Below, in pieces: positions 1 through 5,629 of a stretch of DNA of 10,444 bases. Position 1 is the first letter of the stretch. Each line of letters opens with the position of its first letter. Both the position numbers and the translations under genes were made by a program. The stretch comes from Deltaproteobacteria bacterium (lineage in GTDB: Bacteria; Desulfobacterota; Binatia; UBA9968), in assembly GCA_020027655.1 (NCBI GenBank), contig JAHKKJ010000069.1, positions 1-10,444 of the forward strand, written 5' to 3'. Under the pieces are notes generated by a model, which had not been told where the DNA came from, did not search any database, and saw only the letters and a list, made by a program, of their open reading frames with translations.

Positions 1-140
1 TGTTGCTCCGACTGACTTCGCAGTCGTTCGACTTCTTGTTGAACAACCTGCTCCGCCACGGGAATGACTCCTTCTTCGATTTGCGTCTGCATCTCATACA
101 GCGCCCGCATTAGCCTCTCGTAGGCTTGCTCCTCTTTCAT
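1..140 (-). CDS. Partial coiled-coil protein of unknown function (N-terminus only)
   Basis: Reading leftwards from an ATG at 138-140, 46 codons run to the window edge without a stop. The peptide begins MKEEQAYERLMRAL and continues as a highly charged, Glu/Gln/Arg-rich amphipathic helix (for example VAEQVVQQEVERLRSQSEQ), which suggests a coiled coil. There is no signal peptide or membrane segment. A weak ribosome-binding site (GGGAAAG) lies 5 bases before the ATG. An in-frame stop at 201-203 bounds the frame upstream, and a TTG just before the ATG (141-143) is an alternative start. The gene follows the HTH gene on the same strand after 184 bases, so the two may be cotranscribed. The C-terminus is missing and I do not recognise the family. 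A small regulatory or structural partner of the HTH protein is possible but speculative. Confidence 0.55.
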   Translation of the reverse strand, partial: MKEEQAYERLMRALYEMQTQIEEGVIPVAEQVVQQEVERLRSQSEQ

Positions 141-178
141 CAAGTCTTTCCCAAAACCGCCGGCCGCACCACTTTCAT

Positions 179-201
179 CTAGACTTAGGCTTAGGCTAGA
201 C
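179..201. repeat. Short tandem repeat (TTAGGC-like) flanked by CTAGAC
   Basis: The hexamer CTTAGG occurs twice in tandem followed by CT (184-197), and this is flanked on both sides by the direct repeat CTAGAC (179-184 and 196-201). It lies just upstream of the coiled-coil gene. It could be an operator or simple-sequence noise; nothing else supports a role. Confidence 0.35.
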
Positions 202-259
202 TATTGATGAGGAAATAGTGCTTCTCAACCAATCGAAGGTGGCTTTGCGTTCATGAAGC

Positions 260-310
260 GAGCCGTACAGTGCTCGATATGACCTCGGGGAAAGCATCGT
301 GGTACGGCTC
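260..310. repeat. 9-bp inverted repeat between the HTH and coiled-coil genes
   Basis: GAGCCGTAC (260-268) is perfectly complementary to GTACGGCTC (302-310) across a 33-base loop. On the minus transcript this would fold 14 bases after the HTH stop codon. No run of U follows, so it is not a standard intrinsic terminator. A 9-bp match at this distance can arise by chance. The rest of 141-324 shows no further gene. Confidence 0.3.
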
Positions 311-324
311 CGAGGAATGATCGA

Positions 325-546
325 TTACTTTCCGGCCACAGCACTCGCTTTCGAGTCACCGTCGCCGTTGTCCGATAGACTCATCGACTTGCTGGACACT
401 AGTTCCAGGACATCGTTCCTGCTGAATCTCCAACTCCGGCCGATCCGATTGCCTGGAATCACTCCCCGCTCAGCCAACTTATAGACGGTCTTAAGATGGA
501 TCTTGAGCAGAGCGGCCACTTCGGACGGGGTCATTATCTCTTCCAT
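325..546 (-). CDS. Small helix-turn-helix protein, excisionase/MerR-type
   Basis: This 73-residue protein is a single winged-helix domain of the HTH_17/excisionase-like family (TIGR01764 type). It starts MEEIMTPSEVAALLKI; residues 5-20 form the first helices and 18-30 the recognition helix (LKTVYKLAERGVIPG). The wing is the typical R-I-G-R-S-W-R-F stretch (34-41), followed by the closing helix FSRNDVLELV. A Ser/Asp/Gly-rich tail (about 52-73) looks disordered. The ATG has a good Shine-Dalgarno (AAGGAG) about 10 bases upstream. Family members bind DNA and serve as excisionases, antitoxins or plain regulators. No integrase, toxin or att site is visible here, so I would call it a small DNA-binding regulator. 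A sigma-54-like promoter lies upstream at 607-623. The DNA-binding call is firm; the biological role is unknown. Confidence 0.85.
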   Translation of the reverse strand: MEEIMTPSEVAALLKIHLKTVYKLAERGVIPGNRIGRSWRFSRNDVLELVSSKSMSLSDNGDGDSKASAVAGK

Positions 547-855
547 CCGTTTTGTTCTCCTTCCAACACTTGAAGTACTGCTATTTTCCTATCAAGATCA
601 CAGGGCAGCACAACCCGTGCCAATTAGCCCAAGACCGCCCCCGTAATACCTAAGACACCATAATTCCAAAGAATTCCATGGCGGGTAGAGAACTCTAGGT
701 AAGCACAATAAAGCGAAGCGAACCGCCTGACATGGACAAAATTGGCCAATCATTACGGTTTTCGGCCAGTTGATAGGGTTGCTATTTCGCTAGGCAAGGC
801 CGTCACTCCCAGTTTACAACCCGGATTAAAGGGAGAGTAACGGTCTATGGGAGCG
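547..855. other. Intergenic region between ubiD-like gene and HTH gene
   Basis: These 309 bases separate the stop of the UbiD-family gene (856) from the start of the HTH gene (546), both read on the minus strand. I see no credible gene here. The stretch holds the HTH ribosome-binding site, the sigma-54-type promoter match (607-623) and a perfect 10-bp palindrome ATTGGCCAAT (near 740-750). On the minus strand TGGCC, a 16-base spacer, GGCCA and then ATTTTG could form a very weak terminator for the operon, but the stem is only 5 bp. Confidence 0.6.
607..623 (-). promoter_or_regulatory. Candidate sigma-54 (-24/-12) promoter of the HTH gene
   Basis: On the minus strand 623-607 reads TTGGCACGGGTTGTGCT. 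Against the RpoN consensus TGGCACG-N4-TTGCW it matches 11 of 12 specified positions, the only miss being G for the first T of the -12 element. The invariant GG-N10-GC spacing is exact. Transcription would start near 595, leaving a leader of roughly 50 bases before the HTH ATG at 546, which has its own Shine-Dalgarno. If real, the HTH gene needs a sigma-54 activator (bEBP). The motif call rests only on consensus similarity; no enhancer site was identified. Confidence 0.5.
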
Positions 856-2349
856 CTAATCTTGTCTTACATTCGCTCGGGCATGCCGTGCTTGCACGGC
901 GGCAAGTTGTTTCTCCCACTTCGCAGAAAATCGCTTTCGCGTATCGCTGCCGATCTGACTGACATCGGGGAATCGATCACGCCATTCATAGGGACGAGTT
1001 GCCTCGATGATCATTCGTGAGTTATGGCCCTTCTGGCCGGGAGGAATGATGGGATCGAGGGGACCACTCCAGGTACGGCGCAGTATATCAACCGAGGTGG
1101 CAGGATCCGAGCGCGTGGCGATAGCCCAGACCACTTCATTTAGATCGGTGATATCGATGTCCTCGTCCACAACGACCACGTACCGGCCCAGATAGGCGCC
1201 GGCATGGCACTGGCAAGCCACTAGAGCAGCCTGTTTTGCATGGCCCGGGTAACGCTGTTTGATCGCCACCACGATCATGAATCGTTGCGCCGGCGGAGGG
1301 AGATAAACACCACGGATGTCCGGAACGCCGGCCTGCTCCATGCCGTTCCATACTGTGGCCGCCCGCAAACAGGACCGATACATGCCGTGAATAGTTGGCT
1401 TGAAAGGCGCAGCGCCACAAATGATCGGATCGTTGCGATAGTATAGAGCCTTCACTCGCACGAACGGCTCGGCGCGCTGGGCGCTGGCATAATAGCCAGG
1501 CCACTCGCCAAACGGGCCTTCTGGCAACGATTCCCCAGGAATGATTTCTCCCTCGATGGCGATTTCAGCTGTGGCTGGAAAGCGCAGTCCGGTTAACGGC
1601 CCTTCCATAACTTCTATGGGCTGACCAAGCAGCCCCCCGGTCCACTCATATTCGTTAACTCCGAAAGGAACGGCCTGAGACGCCGCGATGAACAGTAGCG
1701 GATGTTGGCCGAACACCATTGCAACCGGAAAGGGCTTTCCCGCTCGCATCGCCTTCTCGTAGTGCATTTTGCCATGCTTGCCCGGAGAGATATAAAGACC
1801 CACCTTGTCCTTGTCGTGCAGCATCACTCGGTAACAGCCCACGTTTTCCACGCCGGTCTCAGGATCGCGCGTGATCACGAGATGAGCGGTTCCGAGGTAA
1901 CGGCCACCGTCGCCTTCATGCCAACGCGGCACCGGAAACTTGAGCAGATCAATCTGGTCGCCCCGCTCGACATTTTCCATAACGGGACCGGTGGAGACGA
2001 TTGTCGGTTTGATCGGCTGAAGCGCCCGTAACTTCGCCCGCAAAGCATCGATCAACGGAATCGTCTTCAGATCCGTCGGCAGGTTTAGTGTCAGCGCGGT
2101 ACGTTCCAGAGTTTCGAGCATATTGGCGAGAACGCGGCGATTGGGATCGTAGCCGGGAACTGACTCAAACATGACCGCCGGCGGAGACGACAGCCGCTCC
2201 AGGATGATCTCGGTCAACGCCCCGATCTCCAGGTCCCAGTCGGCACCGGAGATGTGCTCCAACTGTCCCAGCGCTTCCACATTGTCGAGCCAATCACGAA
2301 GGTCGCAAGCATTCGCCGCTTCATTTGTTTTCATTTCAGGCTTCGCCAT
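856..2349 (-). CDS. UbiD-family prFMN-dependent decarboxylase
   Basis: This 497-residue protein has the length of the UbiD/Fdc/AroY family, which reversibly decarboxylates aromatic or alpha,beta-unsaturated acids with prenylated FMN. Family landmarks are in order: N169-V-G-C-Y-R174 and H192, which correspond to the prFMN/metal-binding Asn, Arg and His of fungal Fdc1; E233 in VNEYEW, the metal-site Glu; the catalytic pair E277 and E282 in EGPFGE; and the C-terminal DEDIDITDLNEVVWAIATR segment (395-413) of the multimerisation half. The protein is cytosolic, with no signal peptide. The ATG is preceded by GGGAGG at about 7 bases, and the gene begins 29 bases after the Pht5-like gene, last in the operon. 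No UbiX (the prFMN-making prenyltransferase) lies in the window, so it must be encoded elsewhere. The substrate cannot be read from sequence; neighbours suggest an aromatic or heteroaromatic carboxylate. Ubiquinone synthesis (true UbiD) is unlikely in this setting. Confidence 0.93.
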   Translation of the reverse strand: MAKPEMKTNEAANACDLRDWLDNVEALGQLEHISGADWDLEIGALTEIILERLSSPPAVMFESVPGYDPNRRVLANMLETLERTALTLNLPTDLKTIPLIDALRAKLRALQPIKPTIVSTGPVMENVERGDQIDLLKFPVPRWHEGDGGRYLGTAHLVITRDPETGVENVGCYRVMLHDKDKVGLYISPGKHGKMHYEKAMRAGKPFPVAMVFGQHPLLFIAASQAVPFGVNEYEWTGGLLGQPIEVMEGPLTGLRFPATAEIAIEGEIIPGESLPEGPFGEWPGYYASAQRAEPFVRVKALYYRNDPIICGAAPFKPTIHGMYRSCLRAATVWNGMEQAGVPDIRGVYLPPPAQRFMIVVAIKQRYPGHAKQAALVACQCHAGAYLGRYVVVVDEDIDITDLNEVVWAIATRSDPATSVDILRRTWSGPLDPIIPPGQKGHNSRMIIEATRPYEWRDRFPDVSQIGSDTRKRFSAKWEKQLAAVQARHARANVRQD

Positions 2350-2378
2350 ACAGAACCTCCCTCAATCAGGTACAGGCA

Positions 2379-3383
2379 TTACTCTGTTAGATTCACGGTA
2401 CTGGCATGGAACAACTCTTCCGGCGCAATTTTTCTCGCGCTGATTCCTTGAGCGTAGCAATACAAAAGGAACTTATCGAGCACGCGCCGATTTGCCTCCA
2501 ACCCGTAAGCCCAGGGGCCGGTCTCAAACACTTTTCTCTCTTCGTCGAGAGTTTGGTTCGGCCAAGCTTCGACGAGGCTGGGAATCGCGCGGCGCCACCG
2601 CTGCGCCCAACGCTTTGATTCTGAGAAAAGGCGAAACAGTTCTGCTGGCAATTCCGGATGTCTTTCTGCTAAGTCCTTTTTTAACGCCATGACGTGCATA
2701 ATCGGCAGGATTCTTGTCTTCTGAAAATAGTTCGCCTCGACCTCGCGAGGGTTTTCGAACAATCTTTTGATCTCATGGTTTGCCAACAGGAGAGTGAGCT
2801 GAGCCTCCGTCACGCCAAGCGCATCGACCTCGTCGTCAAACAAAGCTCGACAGGCGCGCTCCGAGGTATCCTTCCCGTTGCGCTGGATCCATTGAATGGC
2901 CGAACCGTCGCGCGGCGCCACGGCAGCACCAGGGTCGGAGTCATCCCAGTGATGCATGGAAATGACGTACCACTGGGTATCCTTTGCTGACACGCCATAT
3001 TCATCGACCAGCGTGCCGCGGATCCAGATTGCCGCGGTCTGCACCCAGCGCGGAAAGCCGATTCTCTTTCCCGTCAGCTCCGCCGGACTTTTGATGCCCG
3101 AGGCTTTTCGGCAAAAGATAAACCCATGCCGAAACATCCGGGATGGAAAAACCGGAATCCCAATGAAGTCCGCTTGATCCCTCGAGGTGTAGTAGACCAG
3201 TTCGCCAAGAGACATCTCCGAGACGTCATATTCTCCCTTGAACATCCCCGCGAACATTAGAGGAACATCTTCAGTCTCGATGATATCGAAGTCGAACCCC
3301 GGTATCCGCATCTGACCGCGCAGGATCGGTAGCACGCCGTCATAGGCGCGGCTGGCGAGCTTAATCTTTAGGGGAGGAGCCAT
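2379..3383 (-). CDS. 4,5-dihydroxyphthalate decarboxylase (Pht5)-like / NMT1-type periplasmic-binding-fold protein
   Basis: This 334-residue protein has the bilobed substrate-binding fold used by Pht5 (4,5-dihydroxyphthalate to protocatechuate) and by NMT1/THI5-like proteins. Landmarks: an N-terminal beta strand (LKIKLASRAYDGVLPI, 5-20), the EYDVSEMSLGEL helix (51-62), PVFPSRMFRHGFIF (77-90), L-T-G-K-R-I-G-F-P (103-111) leading into a helix, RILPIMHVMALKKDL (224-238), and the closing segment G-P-W-A-Y-G-L (289-295) with a helix before APEELFH. The N-terminus has no signal peptide or lipobox, and no ABC permease or ATPase gene is nearby. This argues for a cytosolic enzyme rather than an exported transporter subunit. 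The ATG lacks a visible Shine-Dalgarno and lies 47 bases after the bicupin stop, so translation may depend on coupling or read-through from the gene before. The fold is clear; decarboxylase activity is inferred and no substrate can be named. Confidence 0.82.
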   Translation of the reverse strand: MAPPLKIKLASRAYDGVLPILRGQMRIPGFDFDIIETEDVPLMFAGMFKGEYDVSEMSLGELVYYTSRDQADFIGIPVFPSRMFRHGFIFCRKASGIKSPAELTGKRIGFPRWVQTAAIWIRGTLVDEYGVSAKDTQWYVISMHHWDDSDPGAAVAPRDGSAIQWIQRNGKDTSERACRALFDDEVDALGVTEAQLTLLLANHEIKRLFENPREVEANYFQKTRILPIMHVMALKKDLAERHPELPAELFRLFSESKRWAQRWRRAIPSLVEAWPNQTLDEERKVFETGPWAYGLEANRRVLDKFLLYCYAQGISARKIAPEELFHASTVNLTE

Positions 3384-3430
3384 CGACAGTTTGATGATCC
3401 GGGTCGGTACGAGTGAGCCGGCATGAGATT

Positions 3431-4429
3431 TTAGTTTTCCGCCTCTTCCCGATAGAGCTGAAGCCCTTCCATCACAGGTCGATCATTGATGGAAAAGAGA
3501 ATCGACTCGTCATCCGCAAGATTCTCGTGAGAATGCCACTGCCAAAGCGGAATGACAAAAGAATCACCCTGCTTCCATTCGAGGTGACCTTCTCCTACCG
3601 CAGTCCGGCCTCGTCCTTTGAAAACGTGGTAGAGCGCCGTGCTGGTATGTCGATGGCTCTTGGTTTTCTCTTTAGCTTTAAAAAGCTGAATCTCACACGA
3701 CATCGTCGGGTAAGTGAATCCAGCCGTGACCGGATTCACGTAGCGCAGCAGTGCGCCTTCGTAAGGATCCCGGTCGCCGTCGCTCATGGTCTTGAGCGCT
3801 TTGTAGGTCTCCTTCCAGGCATAACGAAAGGGAACGCCGCGCAGATGGTCCTTGTTTTCCTTCGGCGAGCGCGCAAACCCCAGACGGTTGAGGGACTCAC
3901 CGGTTTGGCGGGTAATCGGCTGTTCATCTTTTTCGTAATCCTCAAAGAACAAAACATTCAAAGACTGGATCAGCGGTCCATCCAGCCCGTCGAGCCAGAT
4001 AATGGGATCTTCGGATTCGTTGTGGTGATCGTGCCAGGTCCAATTGGGCGTGAGGATTAGGTCGCCTTCTTCCATGGGAAATTTCTCGCCGTCGACTGCG
4101 GTATACGCCCCTTTCCCCTGCACCACGAAACGGATCGCCGCCATGTTATGGCGGTGCGCCCGCGCAACCTCGCCGGGATTTACGATAGAAAAGGTGAATT
4201 GAAGGGTATGAGAGGTCGACTTGATTGGAAGATGGGGACTCACGAGCCGGATCGCACGACGTTCCGCCTGTTCGATACCGATGGTCTCGCTGGCCTTCAA
4301 CAAGCCGTCAAGGAGCGGTTCCCACTTCCAGAGATACGGCGCCTCGGACGAATGCGACGGAACGCGCGTCTTCCAAAAACCGGAGAGTTGGTTTTTCTCT
4401 AATTCGCTGTCCAGCTCGGTAAGCTTCAT
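3431..4429 (-). CDS. Bicupin ring-cleaving dioxygenase, gentisate 1,2-dioxygenase-like
   Basis: This 332-residue protein has two cupin domains in the arrangement of gentisate, salicylate and 1-hydroxy-2-naphthoate dioxygenases, which use Fe(II) and O2 to open the ring of hydroxy-aromatic acids. Cupin 1 (about 75-150) contains PGEVARAHRHNMAAIRFV with H92 and H94, followed by TPNWTWHDHH with H133; these match the iron triad of gentisate dioxygenase. Cupin 2 (about 240-315) contains SHRHTSTALYHVFKGRG with H259 and H261, and WQWHSHEN with H299. The second domain thus also has a histidine set, which many gentisate dioxygenases have lost. The protein is cytosolic and near the usual family length (about 340-370). 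The ATG has an excellent ribosome-binding site (AAAGGAG, 7 bases upstream) and starts 24 bases after the diiron-oxidase stop. It is an oxygenase by family; gentisate itself as substrate is not assured. Confidence 0.87.
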   Translation of the reverse strand: MKLTELDSELEKNQLSGFWKTRVPSHSSEAPYLWKWEPLLDGLLKASETIGIEQAERRAIRLVSPHLPIKSTSHTLQFTFSIVNPGEVARAHRHNMAAIRFVVQGKGAYTAVDGEKFPMEEGDLILTPNWTWHDHHNESEDPIIWLDGLDGPLIQSLNVLFFEDYEKDEQPITRQTGESLNRLGFARSPKENKDHLRGVPFRYAWKETYKALKTMSDGDRDPYEGALLRYVNPVTAGFTYPTMSCEIQLFKAKEKTKSHRHTSTALYHVFKGRGRTAVGEGHLEWKQGDSFVIPLWQWHSHENLADDESILFSINDRPVMEGLQLYREEAEN

Positions 4430-4453
4430 CGGCTTTCTCCTTTACCATCGAAA

Positions 4454-5161
4454 TCAGGATACTTTCGACATCGCATGAGCCATCCCGCCGAAATAGGCGC
4501 GATGGAGATCCATCGATTCTTTGGCGGTATCGAGAACGTCTTGTTCCCTGCCGGGTACAACGTATTTCTCAAGCACGTCAATAAACATGTCCGAGTGTTT
4601 CACATCGGCCTTGCTGTGCGCCGTAAAATTAGGCATCTGTCCGTCGCTGAAGTTCAGATCCCGCTTCCAGATTTTGTAAAGCCGGGTGCAATTACCGCCG
4701 CCGAGGTCGCCCAGCAGCCGGTCGTCGTTCGTCCATTCCGCAATGGTCGAAGCGGCGATCGCTTCCTGCCACGACCGATTCCGTGCGATCCAAAACCAGC
4801 CATAAATCGCCGCCTTCGTGGTTGGCAGAGCCTCAGCATTGAGAACTTGCTCCACGCTGAGTCCCAGCTCCTTTCCCTGGCGAAAAATTAGATCCAGATG
4901 GCCGGCTTTCGAGTGCTCGTCCTCGACCAATTCTTCGTGCTCGTGCTCCATGATCCGTTGCTTGACCTCGAACTCCGGGCAATTCGCCGCCACCTGGGGC
5001 CAAAAATTTCTGCGCTGGCGGACGTAAATACCCAACTGCAACAGATAAATCCTCGCCCGCTCCGTCGTCATCTCAATCGAGTAGAAATGTTGCATCTCCG
5101 GCGAAAGAAACAAATCCCTAACGCAATCCCCCAACTTTTGTCGCCATTCTTGTGGTTTCAT
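4454..5161 (-). CDS. Haem-oxygenase-like diiron oxidase (HDO, TenA/PqqC-like superfamily)
   Basis: The start chosen is the ATG at 5159-5161, because GGAGGT lies just upstream; a longer frame from a TTG at 5251 adds 30 residues with no family signal. The 235-residue all-helical product fits the 'iron-containing redox enzyme' branch of the TenA/PqqC fold. It carries the full ligand set known from Chlamydia CADD and SznF/UndA-type HDOs: E76 and H83 in the EHEHEELVEDEH helix, E142 in the TIAEW helix, and H182-x3-D186-x2-H189 in AHSKADVKH. Spacings equal those of CADD (E81/H88, E142, H174/D178/H181). HDOs use O2 and two irons for N-oxygenation, C-C cleavage or oxidative rearrangements. It is the first gene of the operon, so its step may act on the pathway substrate. 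There is no membrane segment or signal. The substrate is unknown; a thiaminase (TenA) role is unlikely because these ligands are present. Confidence 0.85.
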   Translation of the reverse strand: MKPQEWRQKLGDCVRDLFLSPEMQHFYSIEMTTERARIYLLQLGIYVRQRRNFWPQVAANCPEFEVKQRIMEHEHEELVEDEHSKAGHLDLIFRQGKELGLSVEQVLNAEALPTTKAAIYGWFWIARNRSWQEAIAASTIAEWTNDDRLLGDLGGGNCTRLYKIWKRDLNFSDGQMPNFTAHSKADVKHSDMFIDVLEKYVVPGREQDVLDTAKESMDLHRAYFGGMAHAMSKVS

Positions 5162-5162
5162 G

Positions 5163-5185
5163 AACTTACCTCCAGGTCGAACCTG
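5163..5185 (-). promoter_or_regulatory. Shine-Dalgarno that sets the HDO start, next to a 13-nt inverted repeat
   Basis: On the minus strand the sequence runs CAGGTTCGACCTG and directly into GAGGTAAGTTC before the ATG. The GGAGGT ribosome-binding site (5173-5168) is optimal and decides the start of the diiron oxidase at 5161. The perfect repeat CAGGT-TCG-ACCTG (5185-5173) overlaps its first base. It could be a small operator or an mRNA hairpin that affects access to the ribosome-binding site. Confidence 0.55.
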
Positions 5186-5462
5186 ACTTAGATGAAAACT
5201 TCTCACGTATCCAAATTCCACTCGCTCCCTTAGCAGTAACCGATCCCTCAAATCCTTGTCAAGGAGCCCTGGAGCCCGATGCCTCTACCACAAAATCCGC
5301 GTTGCCCAGATACAAGTCAGCGCTTATGGTAAACGGATGGTCTAGCGGCCGGACCTCAGGCTGAAGCAGAATACTCTGATATACTTTTTCCGGAATCGAT
5401 CGACTGGGAGAATTGCCGTCGACTCGCTCGGGCATTCGACCAGCGGATATGTGGTCTGCATG

Positions 5463-5497
5463 AGCGAGCGGCGCAATCGCCACAGTCGAATGGTGGA
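5463..5497. repeat. Dispersed repeat, copy A (35 bases)
   Basis: This stretch aligns with 9493-9528 at 32 of 36 columns (three substitutions and one 1-base gap); both copies begin agcgagcgg and end gtcgaatggtgga. Both sit in gene gaps about 4 kb apart. Similarity fades on both sides. The family is not recognised, and no terminal inverted repeats or target duplications were seen. Confidence 0.6.
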
Positions 5498-5629
5498 AAT
5501 CAAACCTGTCCGAAGGTCTTCCGCCAAACGTGACTACATGCTTAGCCCAATAGACTTTCCAAAACTTTCCGCGACACGAAGATCTTGGATGAGATTTCCT
5601 TTGAAGCCGCCGACGGTGAACTTTGTGTT

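Larger units (their letters stand above)
5162..5629. other. Leader/intergenic region upstream of the operon, with decayed coding-like stretch
   Basis: This 468-base gap between the treY stop and the operon start must contain the operon promoter. A perfect TTGACA (minus, 5262-5257) is present, but no good -10 follows at 16-18 bases. On the minus strand a GTG-started frame of 74 codons (5483-5259) ends just before the operon, and a second frame upstream (about 5628-5535) also reads like protein (K-F-T-V-G-G-F-K-G-N-L-I-Q-D-L) before hitting TAG. Neither has a ribosome-binding site or a recognisable family, so together they may be a frameshifted gene remnant. One copy of the dispersed 35-base repeat (5463-5497) lies inside. 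Confidence 0.45.

Noticed and set aside
325..546. Reading the HTH gene as a phage or integrative-element excisionase.
   Set aside because: No integrase, att repeat, tRNA or phage gene is in the window; the domain is shared by many ordinary regulators.
885..900. Perfect hairpin GCCGTGC-TT-GCACGGC near the end of the UbiD-family gene.
   Set aside because: It lies inside the coding region about 25 bases before the stop, the loop is only two bases and no U run follows, so it is not credible as a terminator.
1136..1504. 122-codon minus frame inside the UbiD-family gene.
   Set aside because: It is an alternate reading frame of the decarboxylase coding sequence, Arg/Ser/Cys-rich, without independent support.
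3413..4060. 215-codon plus-strand frame.
   Set aside because: It is entirely antisense to the well-supported bicupin gene and has no recognisable domain.
5234..5262. Perfect TTGACA (-35) upstream of the operon on the minus strand.
   Set aside because: At a 16-18-base spacing no -10 resembling TATAAT follows, and a single hexamer in a 468-base gap is not strong evidence.
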